DNA of 64,000 nt from contig CP015604.1 of NCBI GenBank assembly GCA_002284875.1, positions 744,001-808,000 on the forward strand. Direction: 5' to 3'. Positions 51,980-61,885 of this stretch are shown here, in pieces; positions within the stretch are counted from its first letter, which is position 1; each line of letters starts with the position of its first letter. Below the pieces are notes generated by a model. The model had not been told where the DNA came from, did not search any database, and saw nothing but the letters and a program-made list of their open reading frames with translations. This stretch comes from Actinobacteria bacterium IMCC26103. GTDB lineage: Bacteria; Actinomycetota; Actinomycetes; Nanopelagicales; Nanopelagicaceae. The position numbers and the translations under genes were made by a program.

Positions 51980-51985
51980 TAGGTT
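51980..51985 (+). promoter_or_regulatory. candidate -10 element for leaderless dapA
   Basis: TAGGTT ends 6 bases before the dapA ATG in the 17-base thyX-dapA gap. No Shine-Dalgarno sequence. Confidence 0.45.
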
Positions 51986-51991
51986 TCACCC

Positions 51992-52879
51992 ATGACAATC
52001 CCGGCACCATTCGGACGTATGCTCACCGCGATGGTGACGCCATTTGATAAAGATGGCAAAATCGATTGGCCGGGCGTCGAAAAATTAGCAGCGCATTTAG
52101 TTTCAAATGGCCATGATGGAATTGCAGTAAATGGCACGACAGGTGAGGCTCCAACAACAAAATCTTCCGAAAAAGAAGAGATCATCCGTGTTGTTAAAGA
52201 TGTGGTTGGTCCCAAGATATTTGTAGTTTCCGGCGCTGGAGATAACGAGACTGAGTATTCAATCAATCAAGCCAAGCGCACCGAAAAAGCTGGCGCAGAT
52301 GGTTTGCTAGTTGTCGCCCCTTATTACAACAAACCTCCCCAAGCTGGTGTTGCCGCCCACTTTAAAGCGATTGCCAGCGCTACTGATTTACCACTGATGA
52401 TGTATGACATTCCGGGGCGTTGCGGAATTGAGATTGAGCCCGACACAATTGTTGAGCTCTATAACCACCCACAAATCGTGGCGCTAAAAGATGCCAAAGG
52501 AAATGTCGCTTCGACTTCTTGGGTAATTAAACGTTGCGGTATCCCTGTTTATTCTGGCGATGACATTCTTAACTTGCCACTTCTCTCAGTCGGGGCAGTT
52601 GGAATGGTTTCAGTATGTGGCCATACAGTTGGCAAAGATCTTAAAGAGATGCTCGATTCTTGGTTTGCTGGAAATGCTGCGCGCGCTCTGGAGATTCATC
52701 AAAAGCTTCTTCCTGTCTTTACCGGAACCTTCCGCACGCAAGGTGCGATTTTGACCAAGGCTGCGCTAAATATGTTGGGCCTACCTGGCGGATACACCAG
52801 ACTTCCTCTCGTCGATGCAACCGAAGACCAGATCACGCAATTGCGTAAAGATCTGATCGCCGGCGGCGTCGCAGTATAA
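51992..52879 (+). CDS. dapA: 4-hydroxy-tetrahydrodipicolinate synthase
   Basis: Condenses pyruvate and aspartate semialdehyde, the first step specific to lysine and diaminopimelate. It is 295 residues of the aldolase TIM-barrel family. GTTGEAPTTKSSEKEE, the tyrosine in VVAPYYNKPPQ, YDIPGRCGIEI, and the Schiff-base lysine in IVALKDAKGN are all present. rnj follows after 9 bases, a conserved actinobacterial pair. Confidence 0.96.
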   Translation: MTIPAPFGRMLTAMVTPFDKDGKIDWPGVEKLAAHLVSNGHDGIAVNGTTGEAPTTKSSEKEEIIRVVKDVVGPKIFVVSGAGDNETEYSINQAKRTEKAGADGLLVVAPYYNKPPQAGVAAHFKAIASATDLPLMMYDIPGRCGIEIEPDTIVELYNHPQIVALKDAKGNVASTSWVIKRCGIPVYSGDDILNLPLLSVGAVGMVSVCGHTVGKDLKEMLDSWFAGNAARALEIHQKLLPVFTGTFRTQGAILTKAALNMLGLPGGYTRLPLVDATEDQITQLRKDLIAGGVAV

Positions 52880-52888
52880 AAAAACTTT

Positions 52889-54571
52889 ATGACCCATCCA
52901 CATCCTGATCTCGGCACTCCTAGCAAGTTAGTTGCTGGCGGTTTACGTATCGTGGCCCTGGGTGGAATTGCCGAAATTGGTCGCAATATGACCGTCTTTG
53001 AAACCAACGGCAAGTTATTGATCGTAGATTGCGGCGTTCTCTTTCCAGAAGATAACCAGCCAGGTATTGATTTAATCTTGCCTGACTTTAGTTATATCCG
53101 CGATCGGTTAGATGATGTAGTCGGTTTAGTTCTAACTCACGGACATGAAGACCATATCGGAGCAACTCCTTACCTGCTACGCGAACGTGGCGATATAGCA
53201 CTCTATGGTTCGGCCCTTACCTTGGCTCTAGTTACTGCCAAACTTAAAGAACATCGCATCTCACCACTTACTCGCGAAGTTAAAGAAGGAATGCGCGAAG
53301 ATATTGGGCCATTTGAAGTCGAATTCGTTGCCGTTAACCACTCGATTCCAGATGCGCTTGCAATTGCAATCCACACTAAAGCTGGAACCGTCCTGCACAC
53401 AGGTGATTTTAAGATGGATCAATTGCCGTTAGATGGACGTATTACCGATTTAAGAACATTTGCTCGCTTAGGCGATGAAGGCGTCGATCTATTTTTAGTC
53501 GACTCCACCAATGCTGATGTTCCAGGGTTTACGCCATCGGAACGTGAAATCATCCCGGCGCTAAATCGGGCGATCGCTGCGACTAAGAAGCGAGTTATTG
53601 TCGCCTCGTTCTCATCTCACGTTCACCGCGTACAACAAGTAATTGATACCGCAGCGCTACACGATCGCAAGGTCGTCTTTATCGGCCGTTCCATGGTGCG
53701 CAATATGAAGATCGCATCCGATATGGGTTATCTCAATATCCCAACTGGAATACTTATCGATGCTAAAGACTTAGATAGCTATGACGATCGGGTCGTTCTG
53801 ATCTGTACTGGCTCACAAGGTGAACCGATGGCGGCGCTTTCTCGTATGGCTAATGGTGATCATCAGATCAGAGTCGGTGAGGGCGATACGGTAATTCTCG
53901 CCTCTTCACTAATCCCAGGAAATGAAAATTCAGTCTTTCGCGTAATCAATGAGTTAACTCGCTTTGGCGCAAAGGTTGTCCATAAAGCAAACGCCATGGT
54001 TCATGTCTCGGGCCACGCCGCTGCAGGTGAATTGTTGTATTGCTACAACATTGTTAAACCTAAGTATGCGCTGCCCGTGCACGGGGAATGGCGCCATCTA
54101 AAGGCAAATGCCGAACTAGCAATTCAGGCAGGTGTGCCGCGCGAAAATGCTTTCATCATTGAAAATGGCATCGTCGTAGATTTAGTAGATCATGAAGCAT
54201 CGGTTGTTGGGTCAGTACCCTGCGGATTTGTTTATGTGGATGGGCAAAGTATCGGCGATATTACCGAGTCATCTTTGAAGGATCGCAGAATCTTGGGAGA
54301 AGAAGGTTTTATCTCCGTAGTAGTTGTAATCGAATCGCAGAACGGCAAGATTGTTGCCGGCCCTGATATTCATGCACGTGGCTTTAATGAAGATGAAGCG
54401 CTCTTTGATGAAGTAAAAGGTCAGATTGAAAAGGCGCTACAACGTGCGGTTGCAGACGGAGTTAACGGAACTCATCAACTCTCCCAAGTAGTTCGTCGCA
54501 CAATTGGTAGCTGGGTTGGTGGAAAACATCGCCGCCGCCCAATGATTGTTCCCGTAGTTATTGAGGTCTAG
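52889..54571 (+). CDS. rnj: ribonuclease J
   Basis: Metallo-beta-lactamase/beta-CASP exo- and endoribonuclease that matures and degrades RNA. It is 560 residues with the zinc motif HGHEDH (His84, His86, Asp88, His89), the beta-CASP middle domain (VASFSSHVHRVQQ, GRSMVRNM, CTGSQGEPMAAL), and a C-terminal domain that ends in IVPVVIEV. No clear Shine-Dalgarno sequence precedes the ATG. Confidence 0.96.
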   Translation: MTHPHPDLGTPSKLVAGGLRIVALGGIAEIGRNMTVFETNGKLLIVDCGVLFPEDNQPGIDLILPDFSYIRDRLDDVVGLVLTHGHEDHIGATPYLLRERGDIALYGSALTLALVTAKLKEHRISPLTREVKEGMREDIGPFEVEFVAVNHSIPDALAIAIHTKAGTVLHTGDFKMDQLPLDGRITDLRTFARLGDEGVDLFLVDSTNADVPGFTPSEREIIPALNRAIAATKKRVIVASFSSHVHRVQQVIDTAALHDRKVVFIGRSMVRNMKIASDMGYLNIPTGILIDAKDLDSYDDRVVLICTGSQGEPMAALSRMANGDHQIRVGEGDTVILASSLIPGNENSVFRVINELTRFGAKVVHKANAMVHVSGHAAAGELLYCYNIVKPKYALPVHGEWRHLKANAELAIQAGVPRENAFIIENGIVVDLVDHEASVVGSVPCGFVYVDGQSIGDITESSLKDRRILGEEGFISVVVVIESQNGKIVAGPDIHARGFNEDEALFDEVKGQIEKALQRAVADGVNGTHQLSQVVRRTIGSWVGGKHRRRPMIVPVVIEV

Positions 54572-54575
54572 CCAC

Positions 54576-54581
54576 TAAGAT
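54576..54581 (+). promoter_or_regulatory. candidate -10 element for leaderless ftsK
   Basis: TAAGAT ends 7 bases before the ftsK GTG. The 17-base gap has no convincing Shine-Dalgarno sequence (AAGGT directly touches the start). Confidence 0.45.
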
Positions 54582-54588
54582 TTAAGGT

Positions 54589-56937
54589 GTGGCCAAGAAG
54601 AAACGCACAACATCGACCAAGGCAGGTAAGTCCGCCTTTTCGATTATTGGTCGTGCGTTAGGCGCCCTCTGGAGAACTATCGCCAAAGCGCTCGGTTCAA
54701 CTATTAGATTTTTAGCTCGCGGAGCGCGCGATCTAGATCCAGCTCACCATCGCGATGGCTTCGCCTTTCTCTTATTAATTGTGGCTCTGGCATCATTTGC
54801 CGGCACTTGGTTTGCCGCCGATAACTTTGTCGGACGCAATCTTTATGCCGTCATATATGGCGCCTTTGGTCGGATTGGTTTCTTCGCACCCGTTGTAATC
54901 ATCTACTTCGCGATTCGCTTATTCCGAGTTCCAGATGATCACAAAGCAACTTCTCGAATGGTCGTCGGTTTTGTAACAATGATCTTTAGCGCAGCAGGTT
55001 TAGCCCATCTCTTTAATGGCTCACTTGGCGCAATAAATCCAACCGGAACAACTGCGATGCGCCATGGTGGGGGATGGTTGGGTTACGCAGTTGCGATGCC
55101 GCTAGAGCGCTTAATGACATCGATGTTGGCTTATCCATTCTTATTTGCGCTCTTCTTCTTCGGCGCGCTGGTGACTACTGCAACTCCATTATCATCGGTT
55201 GCAATTCGGATTAAAAATACCTTCGTTTGGGCTTGGTCAAAACGCCCACAACGCGAAGAGACTGACTTTGAGATTACCGATACTCCACCTTTTGAAACAC
55301 CAGTTGTAGCTTGGAACCATCATGCCGATGAAGTCGCGGAAGAAGATTTAGATGAAGAAGAATTCGATGAAGAATTCACCGTGGAAGTGCCACGCCACGT
55401 CCAAGCCCCAGCTGATAGCTCTAGCGCACCGGCAACTGCAAAGCGGCCAGAACAACTTCTACTAACTGCTGATTCTCATTACACCTTACCTCCGCAAGAT
55501 TTACTGCGGCTGGGTCCTGCAGCCAAAGCAAAATCAAAGGCAAATGACACCGTTGTTGCCGCCCTTACTGAAGTCTTTGCCCAATTTGAGATTGATGCCC
55601 AAGTAACTGGATTTATGCGCGGGCCTACGGTTACGCGCTATGAAGTTGAGTTAGGTAATGCGGTGAAGGTTGAGCGAATTACTGCACTTGCTAAAAATAT
55701 TTCTTACGCAGTAGCCAGCAGTGATGTGCGAATTCTCTCGCCGATCCCGGGTAAATCTGCGGTCGGTATTGAAATTCCAAATGCCGATCGGGAAATCGTC
55801 GCTTTAGGCGATGTAATGCGCTCAAGTGTTGCGGGCCAAGATCATCACCCGATGTTGGTGGCCCTTGGTAAAGATGTGGAAGGCAATTTTGTCTGCGCAA
55901 ACTTGGCGAAGATGCCACATTTACTTGTGGCAGGTGCAACTGGCGCAGGTAAATCTTCGATGATCAACGCCATGATTACCTCGATTTTAATGCGCGCAAC
56001 TCCGGATGATGTGCGCCTAGTTTTAATTGATCCCAAGCGCGTTGAGTTAACTGCTTATGAAGGCATCCCACATTTAATTACACCGATCATTACCAATCCT
56101 AAGAAAGCGGCCGATGCGCTTACCTGGGTTGTACGCGAAATGGATCTACGTTATGAAGATCTCTCAACATTTGGCTTTAGACATATCGATGATTTCAATA
56201 AGGCAGTTCGCGCCGGAAAAGTTATCCCACCACCAGGCAGTGATCGGGTAGTAGAGCCTTATCCGTATCTCTTGGTGATTATCGATGAGCTCGCAGATTT
56301 GATGATGGTTGCAGCGCGTGAAGTAGAAGAATCAGTTGTGAGAATTACACAGTTGGCTCGCTCTGCAGGTATTCACCTCGTGCTTGCCACCCAACGTCCA
56401 TCAGTAGATGTAGTTACTGGTCTAATTAAAGCCAACGTACCTTCCCGCCTCTCCTTTGCCACAAGTTCACTGGCAGATAGTCGAGTTATTTTAGATAGCC
56501 CAGGCGCTGAAAAACTTGTGGGTCAAGGCGATGGTCTCTTTATTCCAATGGGCGCATCGCGCGCGATACGTATCCAAGGCGCATATGTTTCAGAGCGAGA
56601 GATCGAAGCTGTAACGAACCATGTTAAGAAGCAACTATCTCCGCGATATCGCGAGGATGTAACAGTTGCGCCGCAGTCCAATAAATTGGTTGATAAAGAT
56701 ATTGGCGATGATCTAGATCTACTCTTGCAAGCTGTTGAATTAGTAGTTGGCACACAGTTTGGTTCAACATCTATGTTGCAACGAAAGTTGCGAGTTGGCT
56801 TTGCTAAAGCTGGGCGTCTGATGGATCTCATGGAATCGCGCGGAATTGTCGGACCATCAGAAGGATCCAAGGCGCGCACAGTGATGGTTAAGCCAGATGA
56901 ACTCGATTCTGTTCTTGCAACTTTGCGCGATTACTAA
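54589..56937 (+). CDS. ftsK: DNA translocase FtsK
   Basis: Septal DNA pump that clears chromosomes at division and activates XerCD at dif. It is 782 residues. Four hydrophobic segments lie between about residues 55 and 200, followed by an acidic linker, the alpha/beta motor domain with Walker A GATGAGKSS (about 448-456) and Walker B region IIDELADLMMV, and the C-terminal gamma winged helix (about 715-782) that reads KOPS sites. xerC in this window supplies its partner. Confidence 0.95.
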   Translation: MAKKKRTTSTKAGKSAFSIIGRALGALWRTIAKALGSTIRFLARGARDLDPAHHRDGFAFLLLIVALASFAGTWFAADNFVGRNLYAVIYGAFGRIGFFAPVVIIYFAIRLFRVPDDHKATSRMVVGFVTMIFSAAGLAHLFNGSLGAINPTGTTAMRHGGGWLGYAVAMPLERLMTSMLAYPFLFALFFFGALVTTATPLSSVAIRIKNTFVWAWSKRPQREETDFEITDTPPFETPVVAWNHHADEVAEEDLDEEEFDEEFTVEVPRHVQAPADSSSAPATAKRPEQLLLTADSHYTLPPQDLLRLGPAAKAKSKANDTVVAALTEVFAQFEIDAQVTGFMRGPTVTRYEVELGNAVKVERITALAKNISYAVASSDVRILSPIPGKSAVGIEIPNADREIVALGDVMRSSVAGQDHHPMLVALGKDVEGNFVCANLAKMPHLLVAGATGAGKSSMINAMITSILMRATPDDVRLVLIDPKRVELTAYEGIPHLITPIITNPKKAADALTWVVREMDLRYEDLSTFGFRHIDDFNKAVRAGKVIPPPGSDRVVEPYPYLLVIIDELADLMMVAAREVEESVVRITQLARSAGIHLVLATQRPSVDVVTGLIKANVPSRLSFATSSLADSRVILDSPGAEKLVGQGDGLFIPMGASRAIRIQGAYVSEREIEAVTNHVKKQLSPRYREDVTVAPQSNKLVDKDIGDDLDLLLQAVELVVGTQFGSTSMLQRKLRVGFAKAGRLMDLMESRGIVGPSEGSKARTVMVKPDELDSVLATLRDY

Positions 56938-57079
56938 ATTTCATCGCCTGTTAACCGAATAGGGGACTAGCGCTAAGGGTGATCTTCGGCCTTTATCACC
57001 TTCTGGGCTAGGCGTGGGGTGATCGGCGCTCTAGACTTTAACTATCGAACTTTCAACAGCTTTAGAACGGCGAAGTTAA
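56938..57079. other. 142-base ftsK-rodZ intergenic region
   Basis: No gene was found. A short hairpin can form between 56976-56983 and 56995-57002 (core GGTGAT/ATCACC with one wobble), but it has no U-run. A TAGAAC or TAGACT could be a -10 for the downstream gene; spacing to the ATG does not fit the leaderless pattern seen elsewhere. Confidence 0.4.
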
Positions 57080-57823
57080 ATGTCTCTGGGTGAATTTCTG
57101 CGAGGTGCGCGCGAGAGCGCTGGACTTAGCGTTGACGACCTTGCAGAGCGCACCAGCATTCGCGCCGGTCTTATCAAAGAGATGGAAAAGAATAATTTCA
57201 TTCATTGCGGGGGAGACACTTATGCCCGCGGACATTTACGAAACATTGCACCGATAGTTTTTGCTGATGCGCAAACACTTATAGATTTATATAACCAAGA
57301 GCATTCAACCGAGCAACGTTTAATTCACGATATGTTGGTTGAGAATAACGTCTCTAAAATTCCAACTGAGCGAAAGACAATTTCCTGGAAAACTTTAGCG
57401 ATAGCTTCAGTCGTAGTACTTGCGGCAGTAGCAGGCGGACAAGTTATAATTTCAAATTCGAAGAGTACCGTTACCCCTATGGATGTTGTCTCTCCTACCG
57501 CTAGCGTGACGCCTACTTCTATCCCTGCTGAATCACCTTCTGCCAGCAAGAAGAGTGAAGTTGTAACTACCTCTGTCTCTGGAGAAATGTCGCTGACCAT
57601 TTCGGCAGCCCGCGGAAATTCAAATATTGATGTAGTTGTAGATGGAAAGCATTTATATAAAGGACCGCTCTTTCAAGGCGATTCCAAGAGTTTTACCGGG
57701 CCAACATCAATCAGTGTCTATTTAAGTAACGCAGGAGACCTAGATTTAACGTTAAATGGCGAAAACCTTGCCCCATTAGGTGCGCGTAACCAAGAGATTC
57801 GTAAGACTTTCAGATCTAAGTAG
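57080..57823 (+). CDS. RodZ-like protein: HTH, membrane segment and DUF4115 domain
   Basis: Probable envelope or shape-related membrane protein. It is 247 residues. An N-terminal HTH_25-type domain (LGEFLRGARESAGLSVDDLAERTSIRAGLIKEMEKN in part, about 2-75) faces the cytoplasm, a single transmembrane helix lies near residues 110-130 (LAIASVVVLAAVAGG), a Ser/Thr/Pro-rich linker follows, and a C-terminal beta-rich domain (about 165-240) resembles DUF4115. The layout and position between ftsK and rimO match actinobacterial RodZ-like genes; function is inferred from architecture. Confidence 0.82.
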   Translation: MSLGEFLRGARESAGLSVDDLAERTSIRAGLIKEMEKNNFIHCGGDTYARGHLRNIAPIVFADAQTLIDLYNQEHSTEQRLIHDMLVENNVSKIPTERKTISWKTLAIASVVVLAAVAGGQVIISNSKSTVTPMDVVSPTASVTPTSIPAESPSASKKSEVVTTSVSGEMSLTISAARGNSNIDVVVDGKHLYKGPLFQGDSKSFTGPTSISVYLSNAGDLDLTLNGENLAPLGARNQEIRKTFRSK

Positions 57824-57835
57824 GCGCCAACGCTG

Positions 57836-57841
57836 TACCAT
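57836..57841 (+). promoter_or_regulatory. candidate -10 element for leaderless rimO
   Basis: TACCAT ends 7 bases before the rimO ATG in a 25-base gap without a Shine-Dalgarno sequence. Confidence 0.45.
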
Positions 57842-57848
57842 CTGACAA

Positions 57849-59243
57849 ATGAGTCGGACTGTTGCAATTGTTACCATGGGCTGTGCCCGCAATGAAGTCG
57901 ACTCCGAAGAACTTGCTGGTCGCTTAGCCGCCGATGGTTGGACCTTAGTCTCTGATGTTGAAGCAGCTGAAGTTGCAGTCGTTAATACCTGCGGTTTTAT
58001 TGAATCCGCTAAGAAAGATTCAATTGATGCGCTTTTAGAGGCAAATTCACTTAAAGGCCATGGAACAACGCGAGCCGTAGTTGCCGTTGGTTGTATGGCC
58101 GAGCGTTACGGTCAAGAGTTAGCCAAGGCGCTTCCGGAAGCCGATGGCATCTTAGGTTTTGATGATTACCAAGATATTTCGGCGCGTTTGCAATCAATTG
58201 TCTCTGGTGAAAAACACACACCACATGTGCCGCGCGATCGTCGTTCGCTCTTGCCAATTGCACCTGCTGATCGTCCAGCTGCGCGCCAAGAAGCCATCGA
58301 TGAGTCATACGCATCAACACTTGGTGCAGGCGGATCGCTCTTTCGCAAACGCTTAGGCAACGCACCATGGGCGCCTTTAAAGATCGCATCCGGATGCGAT
58401 CGCCGTTGTTCTTTCTGCGCGATTCCATATTTCCGTGGTTCATTTATCTCACGCAAACCAACTGAAATTATTGAAGAAGGTAAGTGGCTGGCCCAAAATG
58501 GCGTTAGCGAGCTCTTCTTAGTTAGCGAAAATACGACCTCATACGGAAAAGATTTAGGCGATCTTAAATTGATGGAGAAGATCCTTCCTGAATTTGGTGC
58601 GATCGAAGGTGTGGAGCGAGTCCGTCTTTCATATCTACAGCCTGCAGAAATGCGCCCATCGCTAATCCAAGCGATGATCGAATCTGAAAAAGTGGCTCCT
58701 TACTTTGATCTATCTTTCCAGCACACTAGCCCCACCGTTTTACGACGCATGCGTCGCTTTGGTGATTCTGAAAAATTCTTACACTTAATTACCCAGATCC
58801 GCGCCTTATCTCCAGAAGCTGGCATTCGCTCTAACTTCATCGTGGGCTTTCCTGGAGAAACCCAAGCTGACTTTGATGAGTTAGCAGATTTCATTAGCGC
58901 CGCCAAGTTAGATGCGATTGGAATCTTTGGGTATTCCGATGAAGACAATACCGAAGCCCTTGATCTAACTGACAAGGTTGATGAAGATGTAATTCGCCAA
59001 CGCGTTGAATCACTTTCCTCATTGGCCGATGAGATGGTATCGGCGCGTGCGGCTGCGCGAATCGGTGAAAGTGTGCGGGTACTTATTGAAGATAGTGAGC
59101 TCCAAGAAGGTCGGGCAGCGCACCAAGGCCCTGAAGTAGATGGCACGACCTCATTTATTGGTACAAATTATCAAGTTGGGCAATATGTTGATGCTGTGAT
59201 TATCGATTCAATGGGCGCGGATTTGGTGGCTCGTCCGCTGTGA
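57849..59243 (+). CDS. rimO: ribosomal protein S12 methylthiotransferase RimO
   Basis: Radical-SAM enzyme that methylthiolates an aspartate of ribosomal protein S12. It is 464 residues. The N-terminal MTTase domain has cysteines in [22 protein letters not shown] and GCMAERY for the second cluster. The radical-SAM motif [10 protein letters not shown] carries Cys183, Cys187, Cys190. A C-terminal TRAM domain follows (about 395-460). The NTCGFI and CARNEVDSE signatures favour RimO over MiaB. Confidence 0.93.
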   Translation: MSRTVAIVTMGCARNEVDSEELAGRLAADGWTLVSDVEAAEVAVVNTCGFIESAKKDSIDALLEANSLKGHGTTRAVVAVGCMAERYGQELAKALPEADGILGFDDYQDISARLQSIVSGEKHTPHVPRDRRSLLPIAPADRPAARQEAIDESYASTLGAGGSLFRKRLGNAPWAPLKIASGCDRRCSFCAIPYFRGSFISRKPTEIIEEGKWLAQNGVSELFLVSENTTSYGKDLGDLKLMEKILPEFGAIEGVERVRLSYLQPAEMRPSLIQAMIESEKVAPYFDLSFQHTSPTVLRRMRRFGDSEKFLHLITQIRALSPEAGIRSNFIVGFPGETQADFDELADFISAAKLDAIGIFGYSDEDNTEALDLTDKVDEDVIRQRVESLSSLADEMVSARAAARIGESVRVLIEDSELQEGRAAHQGPEVDGTTSFIGTNYQVGQYVDAVIIDSMGADLVARPL

Positions 59244-59785
59244 ATGTACCTGCCTTTATAACTCCAAACTCGCTCACCATTGCGCGCTTAGTTTTAATTC
59301 CATTTGGAGCAATCGCTCTATTTATGAATGGCGGCACAGATTACAACTGGCAGATTATTTCCTGGTGGATCTTCTTCATCCTTGGCCTAACCGATATCGT
59401 CGATGGCAAATTAGCGCGCAGCCGCCAGCAAATTACCGAGCTTGGAAAGTTTCTTGATCCAGTAGCAGATAAAGCTATGGTCGGAACTGCGATGGTCTGT
59501 TTATCAATTTTAGACCGTATGCCTTGGTGGATAACCATAGTTATCTTGGCCCGTGAAATTGGCATTACTCTCTTCCGTTTAGCAATCGTTAAACGTGGAG
59601 TTATTCCAGCAAATAAGGGTGGCAAGATCAAAGCAACTTTCCAAGGCTTTGGCACTGGCTTTTATGTTCTGCCATTAAGTCCTAGTTTGTATTGGTTCCG
59701 GGATGGCTTTATGTATATTGCAATCGCACTGACTATCGTTACCGGCGCATACTATGTACGATCTGCCTACAAACCTCAATCTTGA
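59240..59785 (+). CDS. pgsA: CDP-diacylglycerol-glycerol-3-phosphate 3-phosphatidyltransferase
   Basis: Membrane enzyme that transfers a phosphatidyl group from CDP-diacylglycerol to glycerol 3-phosphate, toward phosphatidylglycerol and cardiolipin. It is 181 residues with about four or five membrane segments and the CDP-alcohol phosphotransferase motif spread over [19 protein letters not shown] and FLDPVADK (D-G-x2-A-R-x8-G-x3-D-x3-D). The GTG start overlaps the rimO stop by four bases. Location next to cinA and clgR corresponds to mycobacterial pgsA3. Confidence 0.92.
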   Translation: MNVPAFITPNSLTIARLVLIPFGAIALFMNGGTDYNWQIISWWIFFILGLTDIVDGKLARSRQQITELGKFLDPVADKAMVGTAMVCLSILDRMPWWITIVILAREIGITLFRLAIVKRGVIPANKGGKIKATFQGFGTGFYVLPLSPSLYWFRDGFMYIAIALTIVTGAYYVRSAYKPQS

Positions 59786-59797
59786 TTGGAATAACTT

Positions 59798-60295
59798 GTG
59801 GCGATAACAAATGAGATTTTGGGTCTGGTCTCAGATATCCACGACTCATTACGCGCGCGGGGTGAAACACTTTCTACAGCAGAGTCGCTTACCGCAGGTG
59901 GCTTGAGTAACGCCCTCACAATTGTTCCTGGTGCATCTGATGTTTTCTTAGGATCAATTACTGCATACCGCCCAGATATAAAATCATCACATCTCGGTGT
60001 TGCAGCGGACACAATTGCAGAACACACCGTTGTCAGCGAAGAAGTTGCAATTGAAATGGGAATCGGTGCAAATAAATCTTTTTCTTCGACTTGGGCGATT
60101 TCAACCACGGGCGTCGCAGGTCCCGGCCCAGCAGATGGATCGGAAGCAGGGCGCGTCTTCGTAGCTTTCGTCGGCCCAGTCGTACAAGTAATTGAACTTT
60201 CGCTCTCGGGCGACCGTGAAGTTGTGCGAAACGCCACGGTGGCAAGCGCGATCGCCTCATTTGCGCGTATCCTTAGACAACGAGATAAGCAGTAG
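59798..60295 (+). CDS. pncC: CinA C-terminal family nicotinamide-nucleotide amidase
   Basis: Stand-alone CinA C-terminal domain, a family with nicotinamide mononucleotide deamidase activity that recycles NAD breakdown products. It is 165 residues from a [34 protein letters not shown] and [12 protein letters not shown] carry the family active-site serine and glycine motifs in order. The N-terminal MoCF-like domain of full-length CinA is absent, as in many actinobacteria. It is followed by clgR. Confidence 0.88.
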   Translation: MAITNEILGLVSDIHDSLRARGETLSTAESLTAGGLSNALTIVPGASDVFLGSITAYRPDIKSSHLGVAADTIAEHTVVSEEVAIEMGIGANKSFSSTWAISTTGVAGPGPADGSEAGRVFVAFVGPVVQVIELSLSGDREVVRNATVASAIASFARILRQRDKQ

Positions 60296-60309
60296 AAAGG
60301 ATGACCACC

Positions 60310-60576
60310 ATGGCGCTACTACGCACCGCAGTTGGCCAGACTCTTCGCGCTGCCCGCACTGAGCAATCACGCACTCTGCGCGATGTTGCTCGTGAAGCTC
60401 GCGTTTCTCTTGGTTATCTCTCAGAAGTAGAGCGTGGCCAAAAAGAGGCTTCATCTGAACTATTAAATGCAATCTGCGAAGCACTTGGCCTCACACTTTC
60501 TTCAGTGATCGTCAACGTCTCGACTGAACTAAAAGTTCTCGAGAGCGCGAAGTTGTCCGTTGTCGACGCAGCCTAA
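60310..60576 (+). CDS. clgR: XRE-family transcriptional regulator, ClgR type
   Basis: Helix-turn-helix activator; in other actinobacteria ClgR turns on Clp protease, chaperone and stress genes. It is 88 residues from the ATG at 60310. The HTH spans about residues 20-43 ([21 protein letters not shown]). An ATG at 60301 is in frame, but the AGAAAGG ribosome site touches it, so the second ATG is favoured. The position between cinA and DUF3046/recA matches ClgR in other actinobacteria. Its own degradation by Clp is a family trait not visible here. Confidence 0.85.
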   Translation: MALLRTAVGQTLRAARTEQSRTLRDVAREARVSLGYLSEVERGQKEASSELLNAICEALGLTLSSVIVNVSTELKVLESAKLSVVDAA

Positions 60577-61087
60577 GTACGCCACTCAAGGCGCAACCCA
60601 TCGCCGCACCGAGAGCGCAATTCTCGAAGGTACAAAATCTTTAATCGCTCAATTTGGTCTTGCCAATATTTCGATGATTGAAATAGCCGATGCCTCGCAA
60701 GTATCGCGCGCAACTTTATATAACCATTACCGCGATAAGAACGCAGTTATTGCAGCCCTTGCTACCGCCGAGATCGAATTAATGATTGATCTTGCCAATA
60801 AAGCTGGAACACCGGCCGATGCGCTAGAGAAACTATCACTTTATATTTCAACTGATCCAGCACTTGCGGCCATGCGCCAACACGATCAAAAGGCTCTCAC
60901 TGAAGCTCTATCGCACAGCGATCATCCGCTTTATTTGGAGATTGCGCGCAGCCTTTATGGAGCAACGAAATCAGAGGCTGGCACAGGCGTTGCAATGCGC
61001 TGGTTAATTGGCCAAGTAATGCAGCCTTTAAACGCTAAACAATCTCGCGAACAAGCCGAACTTCTTGTAGATCGCACTCTCTTTTAA
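60560..61087 (+). CDS. TetR-family transcriptional regulator
   Basis: Dimeric repressor-type protein with unknown ligand. It is 175 residues. The N-terminal DNA-binding domain (about 14-60) includes [25 protein letters not shown], the TetR helix-turn-helix. The C-terminal ligand domain is not recognisable to a subfamily. The best start is TTG at 60560, giving a 17-base overlap with clgR in another frame; no ATG or GTG suits. The overlap suggests joint expression with clgR. Confidence 0.75.
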   Translation: MSTQPKYATQGATHRRTESAILEGTKSLIAQFGLANISMIEIADASQVSRATLYNHYRDKNAVIAALATAEIELMIDLANKAGTPADALEKLSLYISTDPALAAMRQHDQKALTEALSHSDHPLYLEIARSLYGATKSEAGTGVAMRWLIGQVMQPLNAKQSREQAELLVDRTLF

Positions 61088-61095
61088 ATCTGCAA

Positions 61096-61296
61096 ATGCG
61101 TATTTCAGATCTGCGTGAGCGCTTGATGCTCTCATTTGGCGAACAATGGGCGCCCTCATTTGCCCAAGATATTGCCATTAGCGAACTCGGTAGCCGCACC
61201 GTAGACGAAGCCTTAAAAGCCGGACTAGAAGCAGATGAAATTTGGCGCGCAGTTTGCAAGCAATGCCCAACTGAAACTGCTAAATATAAATATTAA
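61096..61296 (+). CDS. DUF3046 family protein
   Basis: Short actinobacteria-specific protein of unknown function, 66 residues. LRERLMLSFGEQWAPSFAQDIAISELGSRTVDEALKAG (in segments) and the ending EIWRAVCKQ match the DUF3046 pattern, which is usually found just upstream of recA. It starts 8 bases after the TetR gene. Its stop codon is directly adjacent to the stop of yaaA on the other strand. Confidence 0.88.
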   Translation: MRISDLRERLMLSFGEQWAPSFAQDIAISELGSRTVDEALKAGLEADEIWRAVCKQCPTETAKYKY

Positions 61297-61851
61297 TTAA
61301 ACGGCAATTACTTCTAAGATCCAGGGCTCATGGCCGTCAGTGGGCGTCAAGGCGCAGGGGTATTTCTCGGAGACGATCGCATATAGATCTTCCGGGGTCT
61401 TAGGCACTGAACGAGATTGCAGCAACCACCGCGTTATCTCACCGCGCGTCTTCTTCGACATATGCGTCACCACGGTGCGGACCCCATCAACCACGGTAGA
61501 AACTCGCACCTCAACTGTCTTATCAATAGGGGAGTGCCAGACGGTTTTATAAGTAGATGAGCGACAATCCACGATTAGATCGGCCTTGATCGCATCTAAT
61601 ACTTGCGCAACCGGCCCACGCATCGCCTTGTTATCAATCTTCTCCTTGTAACTTTCAATTAGCTGATCTGGGCGCACCGCCCCGTATTTGGCCGAGATGA
61701 TCACAACTGCGCTCGCCGCACGCTTGCGGGCAGCAGCTGAAAGGCTCGCCCAATCCAGGGCTTGGTAGAGGACCCCGGTATAGACATTGATGGCAGCAGT
61801 CACCTTGGTTGTCGCGTTCTTCTTCTCAGATGGCGGCAGCAGGATCAACAC
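61297..61851 (-). CDS. yaaA: YaaA family peroxide-stress protein
   Basis: Member of the YaaA/DUF328 family, which in E. coli lowers free iron during peroxide stress and binds DNA. From the GTG at 61851 it is 184 residues, starting LILLPPSEKKNATT, the family N-terminus. DLIVDCRSSTYKTVW and VVTHMSKKTRGEITRWLL are further signatures. The frame is open for 37 codons upstream to an ATG at 61962, but that stretch covers the recA promoter region and has no family similarity. A CAAGAT 6 bases ahead suggests a leaderless mRNA. Confidence 0.85.
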   Translation of the reverse strand: MLILLPPSEKKNATTKVTAAINVYTGVLYQALDWASLSAAARKRAASAVVIISAKYGAVRPDQLIESYKEKIDNKAMRGPVAQVLDAIKADLIVDCRSSTYKTVWHSPIDKTVEVRVSTVVDGVRTVVTHMSKKTRGEITRWLLQSRSVPKTPEDLYAIVSEKYPCALTPTDGHEPWILEVIAV

Positions 61852-61857
61852 CTGGGC

Positions 61858-61863
61858 ATCTTG
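61858..61863 (-). promoter_or_regulatory. candidate -10 element for leaderless yaaA
   Basis: On the reverse strand CAAGAT ends 6 bases before the yaaA GTG; no ribosome-binding site is visible. Confidence 0.4.
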
Positions 61864-61885
61864 CCACGCGACACGCCTAAAGGCG

